Assembly: GCA_045110475.1 (NCBI GenBank)
Contig: JBGCGC010000015.1
Span: 1-64,000, forward strand
From: Granulosicoccus sp045110475
GTDB taxonomy: Bacteria; Pseudomonadota; Gammaproteobacteria; Granulosicoccales; Granulosicoccaceae
Length of the DNA stretch: 64,000 nucleotides
Reading direction: 5' to 3'
A program made the position numbers and the translations under genes. Each line of letters begins with the position of its first letter. Position 1 is the first letter of the stretch. This document shows, in pieces, positions 1 to 10,522 of this stretch. The notes beneath the pieces are model-generated. The model saw only the letters and a list, made by a program, of their open reading frames with translations, was not told the origin of the DNA and made no database searches.

Positions 1-120
1 CGCCTTGACCTTCGCCTTGACCTTCGCCTTGACCTTCGCCTTGACCTTCGCCTTGACCTTCGCCTTGACCTTCGCCTTGACCTTCGCCTTGACCTTCGCC
101 TTGACCTTCGCCTTGACCTT
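1..120. repeat. Perfect 12-bp tandem repeat array
   Basis: Ten identical copies of cgccttgacctt follow each other without a single mismatch and the array is cut by the window edge, so its true length is unknown. Bases 121-150 are a degenerate continuation. The unit is a multiple of three and lies inside the reading frame of the DUF4175-like gene on the minus strand, where each unit encodes Gly-Gln-Gly-Glu. Perfect identity at DNA level suggests recent slippage expansion rather than old protein-level conservation (inference). Confidence 0.95.
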
Positions 121-3100
121 CGCCATTCGCACCTTGCCCCTGACGAGCGTCAGGCGATACGCCACTCAACTGCTCCCGTAACTCCCGAAGCTGGTCCAGC
201 GCCTCAGCAACCTGTATGTCATCGTTCTCGCCGGTCTGAAGTTCTTCGTTGTCCGCTGCCTCACCAGCCTCACTTAAGCGATCTCGCCATTCGCGCAATG
301 CGTTGGTAATCAGACTCTCTCCGGGCAAGACGGTAGCCAGAGATCCATTTGAGACAGAGTCGCCACCAAAGCCGAGCATTTCCGTCACCCGACTTTCGTC
401 CAGACGCTCGACCGCTTCGCGCAAGGCATTACCAGTCGCCGGTGCTTGATCCCCAAAGCGATCTTCCAGATCCACAACATCTTCTCGGAGAGCTTCAAGC
501 TCTCGCTGCAGATTGCGCTTGTCATCGGCAAGTTCAAGCATTTCGTCGCGGCTCATTCCCTGAGTGAATACGCCACTGTCACGCGAACGCGCTGCACGTT
601 CGACCGCCTCTCGCAAAGCTCGCTCCATTTCCCGTTGCTGTTCAAGCATCAGGCTTGCCTGTTCAGTGGCCGCATCGATACCCGCCTGCAAATCCGCCGA
701 GCGTGCCTCACCCAGACCTTGCAACGCCTCTTGCAATGCATTGCTGGCCGCTTGCGCCGCGGTGGTATCTTCACCCGTCTGATCGACATTGTCGGCCAGA
801 TTGGCGTCATCCAGCTGCTCGCTATCGGTCGACTGTTCGCCGGTTTGCGCAGAAGCTTCGTCGGATTGCTCAAGCGCGGATCGCGCCTCTTCAAGACGCT
901 CTGAGAGCTCGCTAGCCGCCTGCTGCAAACTCTCGGCTTCCGCTCCACTGGCGTTTTCTGCCTGTCGTTCGAGTTGTTCCAGATCGCGTTGCAACTGCTC
1001 AAGTTCGCGAGCCAGCTGTTGCTGCTCCCATTGTTCCTCTCGAGTCAAGGCCTCATTACGACGTTCAGCCTCTGCCAGTGCCTGTTGACGCCTTGCAAGT
1101 TCCGCCAGTTCCTCAAAGATATCATCCAGCTCTTCCTCGGGAGCTGCATTGTTACCACCCCTATCCGGTTGCTCGTATTGGTTGCGCTCCAGATCCATTT
1201 CCAGTTCAAACATCTCGGCCATATCCTGACCCGCCTGTTGACCGCTGCTACCTTGCCCCTCCTGCTGAGTCATGCGGATGTCTGCAAACAGGGCCTCTGC
1301 TCTTTGCAAAAGCTGTAATGCCTTTTGCTGCGGCTGAATGGCATCACTGAATGCCAATTCATCAAGCGCCTGCGCCGATGGCTCCATCTGTTCGGCAGCT
1401 TCACGCAGATAATCGACAAATTGACGAATTTCCTCGCCCTGGTTAACCAGCTCGCGCGCTTCTGATCTGTCTGCGAGAGTCCGTGCCTGCTCTGCAAGTG
1501 TGCGCTGCAATTCCGATAACAATCGTGCGTTGTCTTCATGACCGACCGTATCGCCTTCAGCAGCCTCGGTACTACGCTGCAGATTCCAGGTCGCCAGAAA
1601 AATTTCCTTTTGCCGTCGGGATATTTCGCTACCTTCATTGGCTGACCCACCACCACCACCACCGCCAGCCGCACCGCCCTGACCTTCAGAGAAGCGCCGT
1701 TCGAAAGGACGGACATCAACAAGCATCATGTCAGTCTCGCTTACGCTGTTGTGGTCGCGCACGCGCACATAGTAGCTGATCAGGTCACCCGGTTGCATAG
1801 GCGTCGTTGTCAATGGCTGCACAACCACTTCACTGCCTGAAGGTTGACTATCCTCGTCCATTGTTGATGAATTCGCCAGCTCGGTAGCCGTGCCCATGGA
1901 CTCCAGATAGAACACGTGCTCTGCGACATCATCAATAGGCAGCGTCACGTTCTGCCACGGACCGGCATTAACCGAATAGAGCAACTCTACAGATTCAATC
2001 GCAAAATCATCTTTGGCCTCAACACTGATGCTTACCTCTTCAATGGGTGAAGCACTGACATCGCGTCCGGGTTTCAAAAACTTCACCTCCGGCGCCTCGT
2101 CTCCCCGAACAATTACGGCATTGGCACTGCTGATGGCGACCTGCCGGTCAAGCAGCTGATCCATCAACTGGTATTCGGTATCGTTCTGCATCGAGAACTG
2201 CGCCTGATACCGCGCCCCGTCGGTTGTCTCGATAGTTGTCATGGCTAGCCTTTGCTCACCTAGCAACAACAAGCCATCGTTCAGAGGTTTGTCCAGATAA
2301 AATGTCAGGGTTACTCTGGTGTCCTTCACTGCACTGACGCTTGAAATGTCCTCGAGAGTCAGCTCCGGAAGTTTTGTCCACTCCGGATAGGAATACTCGA
2401 CATCGATACTTTGCAATCTGGCCGGCTGCAGTACGGATACGTTGTATTGGTCGCTGCGGGTAAATCCCGCTTCAATGAAATAGTCCAGCGCCTCATTGAC
2501 CCTGAATAGCGTAAAGCGAAACCGCCCGTCGGGCGATGCCGTTATTTGACTGGTCTGCCATTGCGGCTCGCCCGGGGGACGAGCATGCAAGGTTACCTGC
2601 TCTTCACTGAATCCGAGCAACGCGATATCAAGATCCAGATCTTCACCAGCCAGAAGCTCTATGGATCCAGGCTGTACATCAATCTGTCTCAACTCGACCA
2701 AAGTGGTATCTTTCCAACCCCACCACACGTGAAACGCTGCGTTCTTCCAGGCCGGTGTTGCCATCTTGTAAAAACCGACACCCGCTCCAAGCAACGCAAC
2801 AAGCAATACCAGAGGCCACACGAAAGCCGACGTTGGAACAATGCGTTGCAACGGTACCCGGCGAGCAACAGACAGGGCATCACGTGCCAGAAGTGGCAGA
2901 AAAGGCTGTGCCGGATCACTGCGCCGGGTATCAAGAAACGTATTCACCCGGGAGTCAAATGCTGCATCTGACGACTCTACAAGCGTGGCACCGTCGTCAG
3001 CGGCCAGTTTTCCAAGCGGCCGCCACAATAGCAGTACAATGCTGGCAAGCGCACTGACGACCAACACCGATCTGATAGCAAAATCCAGAAATGGAGTAAA

Positions 3101-3259
3101 CCCACGGTACAAACCCAGCCATGCGCCCGCTATGGTCAATACCGACAGAACCAGAAGGCTGACCGATAGAAACGCAAGGATATGGCGCCAGCGCTCACGG
3201 CGGCAGGCTCTATTCAAATACCGGGTAAAGTGATGTACGGAGTTGCTCGTTGAATTCAT
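1..3259 (-). CDS. DUF4175-like low-complexity membrane protein (3' end outside window)
   Basis: The frame is open from the ATG at 3259 to base 2, giving at least 1086 residues, with the C-terminus cut off. I checked the frame at several points and found no stop. Hydrophobic segments lie near residues 26-50, 60-78 and 145-165, followed by an extracytoplasmic-looking beta-rich part, a glycine run (about residue 520) and a long Gln/Glu/Ala/Arg-rich, probably coiled-coil region that ends in (GQGE)n repeats. This layout matches the DUF4175/TIGR02302-type proteins (family assignment from recognition, not a search). The start overlaps the stop of the VWA gene upstream as ATGA, so it is the last visible gene of the MoxR operon. 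Function unknown; a structural, envelope-spanning partner of the VWA proteins is an inference. Confidence 0.8.
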   Translation of the reverse strand, partial: MNSTSNSVHHFTRYLNRACRRERWRHILAFLSVSLLVLSVLTIAGAWLGLYRGFTPFLDFAIRSVLVVSALASIVLLLWRPLGKLAADDGATLVESSDAAFDSRVNTFLDTRRSDPAQPFLPLLARDALSVARRVPLQRIVPTSAFVWPLVLLVALLGAGVGFYKMATPAWKNAAFHVWWGWKDTTLVELRQIDVQPGSIELLAGEDLDLDIALLGFSEEQVTLHARPPGEPQWQTSQITASPDGRFRFTLFRVNEALDYFIEAGFTRSDQYNVSVLQPARLQSIDVEYSYPEWTKLPELTLEDISSVSAVKDTRVTLTFYLDKPLNDGLLLLGEQRLAMTTIETTDGARYQAQFSMQNDTEYQLMDQLLDRQVAISSANAVIVRGDEAPEVKFLKPGRDVSASPIEEVSISVEAKDDFAIESVELLYSVNAGPWQNVTLPIDDVAEHVFYLESMGTATELANSSTMDEDSQPSGSEVVVQPLTTTPMQPGDLISYYVRVRDHNSVSETDMMLVDVRPFERRFSEGQGGAAGGGGGGGSANEGSEISRRQKEIFLATWNLQRSTEAAEGDTVGHEDNARLLSELQRTLAEQARTLADRSEARELVNQGEEIRQFVDYLREAAEQMEPSAQALDELAFSDAIQPQQKALQLLQRAEALFADIRMTQQEGQGSSGQQAGQDMAEMFELEMDLERNQYEQPDRGGNNAAPEEELDDIFEELAELARRQQALAEAERRNEALTREEQWEQQQLARELEQLQRDLEQLERQAENASGAEAESLQQAASELSERLEEARSALEQSDEASAQTGEQSTDSEQLDDANLADNVDQTGEDTTAAQAASNALQEALQGLGEARSADLQAGIDAATEQASLMLEQQREMERALREAVERAARSRDSGVFTQGMSRDEMLELADDKRNLQRELEALREDVVDLEDRFGDQAPATGNALREAVERLDESRVTEMLGFGGDSVSNGSLATVLPGESLITNALREWRDRLSEAGEAADNEELQTGENDDIQVAEALDQLRELREQLSGVSPDARQGQGANGEGQGEGQGEGQGEGQGEGQGEGQGEGQGEGQGEGQGEGQG

Positions 3260-5253
3260 GAGCCGTCTCTCCTGACATGTAAACGTTGATTGGCAAACCA
3301 ACCTTCAGCAAATAAAAATAGTGCAAGTATTGGCAGCAGCCATTGCCACAAGGCATGTCTCATGGGGTCTGTACCATTGGATAGTGACAGCGTATCAATA
3401 TTGCGAGCCGACGTCGCTTGCACATCAGTGAGCTCGTCGCGCGCGTTCAGTGGTGAATAACGGGCTTTCCAGGCAACCATCGCATCGTCTGACAGCGAGG
3501 TAAGGTCAGCCTCATTGGCATCCAGCACAGCGCGCAGTTTCTGCTCACCCCGAATGCTGACCACCGTGTACAAACCAGGCTCCTCCAACTCCACAGCGGA
3601 GGAACGCGAACTGTCGGCTATATCCAGTAAGGCTTCGCCATCGGGGTCGATCAACTGAACGTTTGCAGGCAAAGTCAGGCGATCGCCAACGACGACCAAA
3701 GCAGGAACTGATGTACTGGCATCAAAATACGCGATCAGCGATTGCATCAACGCTACAAAGGCGGGTTGCAAGGGTAGATTGCTGGCCAGACCATCCAGTG
3801 GGTCATTCAGGATAAGCAGCCGACCGCGATTAGTTGGGCGTTCTATCAACACATTCTGACCATCCGCACTTTTCAGAAGTACGCGATCATCTTCCTGCAG
3901 AGTCAATGGCGGCAATTGATAAAAGCGCGTGCCAAACCACTCGATGTCACCCAGAGCCAGAGGATGGGCTTCATCCATCACACCGACACCCGAACCTTCC
4001 AAATCGATATCTGCGCCACTGGAGTAGGCTGCCTGATTAAATAAAAGCGCATTGCTACCCGTATCGACAAACTGTAGCAATTCCAGTTCTACAGGCCTGG
4101 ACAAGTCGCTGCCAGTCACGATATGCGGAGTGTCAGGTGGTACCTGCATTGCCGAGCCACGAATAGACTCCACACGCGACAGACTGTCTGTTTCCAGTGC
4201 AGTGCGAAGGAATACCTGGGCGTTGCCGATAACGGTATCCGCAGAACTGAGCATGATAATTCCGGTTGGCAGCAGTTCGATTATGGGTAATCGCTGAGCG
4301 TTGTCCTCCTGCAAGGCGTCCGGTTCCACGAGGGATACTCGAAACTCTGGATTTGACTGAGCAGGTATCAACAGCTCGTCAAAATTCGTTACGACAAGCT
4401 CTCCGGGCGTCAAGGTGACGCTGCGTCGCTCTATAACGCGATCAGAGGATTCAACAAGCACGGTTCTTTCAAGATCAACGGCATCCGGCTCAAGACCCGA
4501 ACCGGTCGCAAGCAACGACACGGAAACATTAGCCGTCGCGCCATTGTCAGTGCTGACCTGTGCTGCCAGATGCACGTTTAGCTGATTCTCGATGTCCAGT
4601 GCAACCAGTTCAAGCTCATGGACATCAGGTGCATACAAGGCATTAAGTTGTGCGGGTAGACCACTGAGTTGCATGTCACTGATGAGCCAGACCTTGACAG
4701 GTAGTTCTTGCTCGGCAGCCAATCTATTTACTCTCTGCATAAGCAATCCGTAGTCGCCCGGAGAATAGCCGGGCTGTAGATCCTCCAGTGCCGCAGACAG
4801 CGACACGTCATCTGAGGCCTCTGCAGTGCCCGTTGAGGCAATAACACGAACCTGCTGATCAAACGTAACCAGCTCCGCGCTACCGTTACCCAAGTCACTG
4901 ATTAGCTCTCGCGCGTTGTTCAGGGCAGCTTCCCAACGTCCCTCCGAGCGCATGGATAACGATTGGTCGATAACGATAAGGTGATGCTGCTGTTGTGTCG
5001 CGGCTATTGAGCTTCGATTGATCCAGGGCTGGGCAAACAACAGACAAAGCAACAACAGCGACAAAACCCGCAATGCAAGCAAGGCCCGATACTTGAGCAT
5101 GCGCTTGCGCGACACGGGCGGTGTTGTGGCCTCCAGAAACTGCCTGGACGGAAACAATTGCTCAGGCGGATTCTGATCACTGAAACGATGCAGTATCCAT
5201 GGAAGGAATAGCCCAAGCAAACCCGCCAGATAGGCTGGAAATAGCAAACTCAT
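3256..5253 (-). CDS. BatA-like VWA membrane protein
   Basis: 665 residues from the ATG at 5253, which overlaps the stop of the DUF58 gene as ATGA. A longer open frame to 5373 is rejected because its first 40 residues are the shadow of the DUF58 coding sequence. The N-terminus (MSLLFPAYLAGLLGLFLPWI) is the membrane anchor typical of BatA/aerotolerance-regulator N-terminal domains, and a second hydrophobic segment is at about 56-76. A VWA domain follows with a MIDAS signature D96-Q-S-L-S. The last 30 residues hold another membrane segment (LWQWLLPILALFLFAEGWF). Families of this kind work with MoxR ATPases at the inner membrane; the target here is unknown. The middle part (about 250-560) is beta-rich and not recognised. 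Confidence 0.85.
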   Translation of the reverse strand: MSLLFPAYLAGLLGLFLPWILHRFSDQNPPEQLFPSRQFLEATTPPVSRKRMLKYRALLALRVLSLLLLCLLFAQPWINRSSIAATQQQHHLIVIDQSLSMRSEGRWEAALNNARELISDLGNGSAELVTFDQQVRVIASTGTAEASDDVSLSAALEDLQPGYSPGDYGLLMQRVNRLAAEQELPVKVWLISDMQLSGLPAQLNALYAPDVHELELVALDIENQLNVHLAAQVSTDNGATANVSVSLLATGSGLEPDAVDLERTVLVESSDRVIERRSVTLTPGELVVTNFDELLIPAQSNPEFRVSLVEPDALQEDNAQRLPIIELLPTGIIMLSSADTVIGNAQVFLRTALETDSLSRVESIRGSAMQVPPDTPHIVTGSDLSRPVELELLQFVDTGSNALLFNQAAYSSGADIDLEGSGVGVMDEAHPLALGDIEWFGTRFYQLPPLTLQEDDRVLLKSADGQNVLIERPTNRGRLLILNDPLDGLASNLPLQPAFVALMQSLIAYFDASTSVPALVVVGDRLTLPANVQLIDPDGEALLDIADSSRSSAVELEEPGLYTVVSIRGEQKLRAVLDANEADLTSLSDDAMVAWKARYSPLNARDELTDVQATSARNIDTLSLSNGTDPMRHALWQWLLPILALFLFAEGWFANQRLHVRRDGS

Positions 5254-6149
5254 CGGCCGCGCCTCTCTCGGAACCGCATATAAGCCTGCAATGCAGCATC
5301 CAGCGGTTCGCTGGTAAGCACACGGGTGTAATCTGCGCCGATGCGGCGACAGGCTTGCTCCATCGATTCGCAATGCACCGCAAACCTTGCGCGATAGCCA
5401 GTCTTTAAAAATTCGGGATCGACGATGATGGATTCATCGGTTTCCAGATCCTTGTAGGCACTGATGGTTTTTGAACTTGGCTCCAGCTCTTCGTTGTCGA
5501 GCACATGAAAAATAGCAATGTCCTGTCCCGCATGAGCGAGAGGTTGCAACGCAGACAGTAGGTCATCGGCATTGGCATAGAGGTCGGACACAACGACCAG
5601 CAGACCACGTCGGCTGATACTCGCGCGCAGGCTTTCCAGAGCGTTGAGAATATCGGTACCCTGACCTGCGTGCGTCCGCTCCAGCAGAGCCAGAGCTCGC
5701 GGTAAACTGTCAGGACGAGCAGAGGCTGCCTGATATTCCCGCACCTCTTCATCAAACACTGACAGACCCAATGCATCATGTTGTTTTCGCGTGACGTAAG
5801 CCAGTGAAGCGATCAAAAAAATTGCTTGCTCAAGCTTGCTGGTGGGACTTCCAAAGCCCATTGATGCACTTGTATCGAGCATCAGATTGATCGCGGTGTT
5901 GGTCTCACCCTGAAAACGCTTGATATAGGTTCTGTCGGTTCGCGCATACACGTTCCAGTCGACGTAACGCAGGTCATCGCCCTCGTTATAGGCACGATAC
6001 TCGGCGAATTCCTGACTGAAACCGAAGTGTGGTGAGCGATGCAAGCCGGTTGTCACACCATCAACGACGGTTCTGGCAATCAGCTCAAGCGAACCCAGAC
6101 GCGCCAGAACCTCAGGTTTGAGCAGCCGATTGGCCATTTGTGAACTCAC
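5250..6149 (-). CDS. DUF58 domain protein (MoxR partner)
   Basis: 299 residues, soluble. It carries the DUF58 hallmark around residues 45-80 (FAEYRAYNEGDDLRYVDWNV) and then a VWA-like fold with a MIDAS motif D92-T-S-A-S. DUF58 proteins are nearly always encoded next to a MoxR AAA+ ATPase and are thought to link it to membrane VWA proteins (known for the family). Here it lies 18 bases after the MoxR gene and overlaps the BatA-like gene by 4 bases, so translation is probably coupled. A second ATG four codons in (6137) could also be the start. Confidence 0.9.
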   Translation of the reverse strand: MSSQMANRLLKPEVLARLGSLELIARTVVDGVTTGLHRSPHFGFSQEFAEYRAYNEGDDLRYVDWNVYARTDRTYIKRFQGETNTAINLMLDTSASMGFGSPTSKLEQAIFLIASLAYVTRKQHDALGLSVFDEEVREYQAASARPDSLPRALALLERTHAGQGTDILNALESLRASISRRGLLVVVSDLYANADDLLSALQPLAHAGQDIAIFHVLDNEELEPSSKTISAYKDLETDESIIVDPEFLKTGYRARFAVHCESMEQACRRIGADYTRVLTSEPLDAALQAYMRFRERRGR

Positions 6150-6167
6150 GCTCGTCAGGTATCCAGA

Positions 6168-7178
<1,011 letters not shown>

Positions 7179-7179
7179 A

Positions 7180-9525
7180 TCATTCTCCAGCAGAAAGGTT
7201 TAGCAGCAATTGCTGAGCGGGGCGATAAAAAGGGGCATTTTCCAGCGCGTACAGTACCTGACGACGTGCCTCTGACTCATCATCCAGTAGAAGATTGGCT
7301 TGCGCCTTGCCAAGATGAGCGGATGCGACATCATCAACTTGCATACCAAGCAGCGCATTGAATTCGCGAAGCGCGCGCTGCGGGTCTTCGTTGGCAAGGT
7401 AATGCTCACCCAGCCACTGATGCACATCCGTACCATAAGGCATGACCCAGTTCAGCGCTTCCATGACAACGACGGCTTCATCAAAACGCTCGCGCGCACG
7501 CAGATCAACCACAAGTTCGTAGAGCCTTTCGGGATTATGCCCACCCCGCTGTTGCCAGTCTAGAAGCACCTCTACCGCATCATCGTCATGACCTTGTTCA
7601 GACAACGCGGTGGCAAGAATCGTGTAGGGGTTACCTTCGCCGATCCGTTGCGGATAACGACGGATGAGATCACGCGCCAACGCTTCCGCATTGGTCCAGT
7701 CCTCTGTCTGGATATCCTGTTCAAGCTCTCGCGTTACTGCGCTGTACTCATCCAGAGTGTCGAGTATTGAGCCCCATTGCGCTTGCAGATGCTCCGCGAA
7801 CTGCGCATCAAAGGTCAAGTGCTCATCCCCCAATGCGGCACGCAGGGCGTCTGTAGTACTGGCCCGATTGCCGAATTGTCGAAGCATTTCTACCAAGGCT
7901 TCATGTCCCCATCGACTGGCGATAAAATCACAGACAAGCCCTGCCTGCATATAAGAAACCTGCACCTGTCCGTTGTAGCTGGGACGGACAAAACCCTGAT
8001 CGAGTTTGCCAAGTGGAAGCAGTTGTCCTTGCTTGATCGCGGTAAGCACATCGAGAGACAGCTCCCGATCTGCCAGAGGACCGGTGTTCCATTCTTCATA
8101 AACTGACAGGCCTTCACTAAACCAACGAGGCAGACGGTGATTAGTTGCCTCCAGCGTAAACACATGAGCTATCTCATGCCACAAGGTACTACCCCAATGG
8201 AATGAACCTACGGCCCTTGCTTTGGGGCTATCCATCGCTGTCAGGTAACCGAAGGTGACGCCCAGCAAGCCGATTCCGGGTGTACTGACGGTACGTACGG
8301 CAAAGTCGTCATGGTCATGATACAGCTCGACCACCATAGGACGGCGCAGTCTGAAATCGTACCGCTTGGTAAACACCTGTACTGCCCTGATAGACAAATC
8401 GACCACATAAGGCTCGAGCGCATCGGCATCTTCACGATCCAGACGTATAAGCACACGGCCCAGAATCCTGTCAGGATTGTCTGGGTCAGGCACGTCAACC
8501 GAACTCACGCGCATGAGATCAAGGTCATCAAGCAAGCGCAGCGTGTTAACGGTCTTTGCATCGAACGGATCGCGGTCATAGGCCTGTTGCAGATGGTATC
8601 TGGCAGCAAAAACATGGTTGATGCGAAGCTGATTTATACCCAGATCCCGGTGAGCTGTGGCCAGATCGTCGTCTATCGTGACAGCACGCAGGTATAGATC
8701 GACCGCCTCTCTGTAGCGATACGTGATGATGTAAAAATGCGCTGGAATGGCGTACACATTGCCGTATTCGGGATTGTAATCCAGAGCCTTGTCAACCCAT
8801 TCGGTAAGGGGCTTGTCCTCCAGCAAGTTGGCACCGGCGTAGAGCGCATAAATCTCCAGCGGTGGGTGCCCCTGGATGTCAGCCTGAGCCAATGCGTGCT
8901 CAAGACGCTCGCGGGCCGCGTCAAGGTTCTGCAATTCAAGCTCAATTTTCGCCATCAGCAAAAGAGCGTGCACATTGTCAGGGTGCTCAACCAGTATTGT
9001 GTCGAGCAATTCTCTGGCGCGCCCTTCAAAGCCAAGGGCCAGACTTTGCGCCAGACCTACTTTTGCAGGCAACCAGTTTTCATCGTAAAGCAGTGCCTCT
9101 CTGAACAAGGCTTCCGCATCGCTGACTTGATGAGTCTGCAAATACAAATGCGCCCAGTGTGTCTTTACAGCCGGGTCGCTGCTGCTCGCCGCCAGCTCTC
9201 GATAGAGTCGATTTGCCTGCCGCGTATCGCCGAGCGCTGCGGCCGCATCCGCTTTGTCCAGTCCTTCTGCCGAGTCCAGAAGTTGTGAAAAACAACGCTG
9301 CGCTGCATCGTCTTCGCCGCGATAGCGCTGTTCATCGCAGGCACGTACAGCCTCAGAACGTGACGAGTCGTAGTGAATGATCAGCGCATGGGATGGCATG
9401 GCGAACATCAATAGGTAACACGCGACGATGTATCTCGTGCAGGTATGGATGCCATGTCTCAAATACTTAACTGATACAACCATGATCGCGTGGATCACGA
9501 CAGCGCCTTGATTAACTGTTTGCAT
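7180..9525 (-). CDS. Exported TPR protein with gluzincin (HEXXH) peptidase domain
   Basis: About 781 residues. The chosen ATG at 9525 has GGAG eight bases upstream; an ATG at 9531 is also possible. The frame overlaps the end of the caspase-like gene. A hydrophobic stretch (YIVACYLLMFAMPSHA) at about 32-47 looks like a signal peptide or anchor after a long n-region. TPR-like helical repeats fill about 70-330. A zinc-protease domain follows with H450-E-I-A-H454 and the third ligand glutamate E471 in WFSEGLSVYEEW, the pattern of peptidase MA/gluzincin families. More TPR-like repeats make up the C-terminal 250 residues. All three zinc ligands and the catalytic glutamate are present, so activity is expected in the periplasm. 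Substrate unknown. Confidence 0.85.
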   Translation of the reverse strand: MQTVNQGAVVIHAIMVVSVKYLRHGIHTCTRYIVACYLLMFAMPSHALIIHYDSSRSEAVRACDEQRYRGEDDAAQRCFSQLLDSAEGLDKADAAAALGDTRQANRLYRELAASSSDPAVKTHWAHLYLQTHQVSDAEALFREALLYDENWLPAKVGLAQSLALGFEGRARELLDTILVEHPDNVHALLLMAKIELELQNLDAARERLEHALAQADIQGHPPLEIYALYAGANLLEDKPLTEWVDKALDYNPEYGNVYAIPAHFYIITYRYREAVDLYLRAVTIDDDLATAHRDLGINQLRINHVFAARYHLQQAYDRDPFDAKTVNTLRLLDDLDLMRVSSVDVPDPDNPDRILGRVLIRLDREDADALEPYVVDLSIRAVQVFTKRYDFRLRRPMVVELYHDHDDFAVRTVSTPGIGLLGVTFGYLTAMDSPKARAVGSFHWGSTLWHEIAHVFTLEATNHRLPRWFSEGLSVYEEWNTGPLADRELSLDVLTAIKQGQLLPLGKLDQGFVRPSYNGQVQVSYMQAGLVCDFIASRWGHEALVEMLRQFGNRASTTDALRAALGDEHLTFDAQFAEHLQAQWGSILDTLDEYSAVTRELEQDIQTEDWTNAEALARDLIRRYPQRIGEGNPYTILATALSEQGHDDDAVEVLLDWQQRGGHNPERLYELVVDLRARERFDEAVVVMEALNWVMPYGTDVHQWLGEHYLANEDPQRALREFNALLGMQVDDVASAHLGKAQANLLLDDESEARRQVLYALENAPFYRPAQQLLLNLSAGE

Positions 9526-10522
9526 CGCCATCGCTCCATCCGGTGGCTTTATCGATCGATTGCTGCAAGCGGGCTATTGACAACAACAATGTTTCGAGTT
9601 CGTTATAGTAATCTTCCACTGGCATATTTTCCTTTTGCAGCCTGAGCGCCTTGAACGTCTGTTCAAGCACCAATCTTTGATCCAGCAAACCGGCAACAAT
9701 CGGGTCGTCTTTGGCATCGCGCAACGAACCCAACAGAGCGACAGCAATGTCATCGGCATCCTCACCGCGCAATCTGGAATGCTCTGATGCCAGCAGGTTC
9801 TGTTGTTCAAAGTACTCTATCGTGCGCGATTCAGCAAAACGATAGGCCTCTGCTATCGTCAGAATCTCGTTTCGATCATAGTCAGCGCTGTCGCTCTGCA
9901 TGGCATCAGCGAGAAACTTGTGAAAACGTATGGCGTTTATTTCCCCGCCACTTTTGGTGGCTGTAACAAGTACCCTGCCCAGTTGTGACAAAGAATCCAG
10001 AGCCGCACCACTAGCGCTGGCAGCCAGTACGACAAGCTGCCGCGCCGTTGGCACACCATTTAGTGCAGCAATAAGATCGCTACTGCTCAGATCGGGTCCC
10101 GCTACATTAAACAACCAGCCATCGCTGTCAGCATTGCCGTGGCCAGTAAGCATCAACACAAATACCGGTTCCGAAAACACCTCCCCAGACGAGCTGTCCA
10201 TATCACGCTGTATTCTCGCGGCTTGTTCGTCGATGGCCGCAAGAATGCTCTCTCGCGTGACCTTCTCATCGAGCAAGCGTATCAGCGAAGGATCGTTTTC
10301 CAGTGATAGCAATCCTGCATTGAAATGTCGTGATGCTTCATCAAAAGCCTCCTGGTAGTCAGGTGTGCCGCCAAGCCCCGACACCACAACACCGTAGGTC
10401 TTCGCCATGGCAGGCAGGGAAAACAGCATCATGAACACTGCCAGCAAAACGGCGTATTTCCGCTCTGGCTGTCCAACTTTGCGAGCAGGCAGACGCCGCA
10501 CCCGTGGTAGAAGAATGTTCAT
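9512..10522 (-). CDS. Exported caspase/legumain-fold protein with Ser at the Cys position
   Basis: 336 residues from the ATG at 10522, which overlaps the upstream VWA gene stop as ATGA; the open frame up to 10603 is the shadow of that gene. A signal peptide ends at about residue 40 (LFSLPAMA/KT). The core looks like clan CD peptidases: a strand YGVVVSGLGG, a strand ending in T-G-H128-G-N like the catalytic histidine loop, then LVVLAASASGA where caspases and legumains have an A-C-x-S-G motif. Serine 169 therefore occupies the nucleophile position. The following VLVTATKSGGEINAIRF block resembles bacterial relatives found near MoxR clusters. Either a pseudo-enzyme or a serine variant (inference). 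Its fixed place in the operon suggests a partner of the TPR metallopeptidase. Confidence 0.7.
   Translation of the reverse strand: MNILLPRVRRLPARKVGQPERKYAVLLAVFMMLFSLPAMAKTYGVVVSGLGGTPDYQEAFDEASRHFNAGLLSLENDPSLIRLLDEKVTRESILAAIDEQAARIQRDMDSSSGEVFSEPVFVLMLTGHGNADSDGWLFNVAGPDLSSSDLIAALNGVPTARQLVVLAASASGAALDSLSQLGRVLVTATKSGGEINAIRFHKFLADAMQSDSADYDRNEILTIAEAYRFAESRTIEYFEQQNLLASEHSRLRGEDADDIAVALLGSLRDAKDDPIVAGLLDQRLVLEQTFKALRLQKENMPVEDYYNELETLLLSIARLQQSIDKATGWSDGDANS

Noticed and set aside
1..120. CRISPR-like short repeats
   Set aside because: Units are contiguous 12-mers without spacers and stay in frame in a coding sequence; they are a coding tandem repeat.
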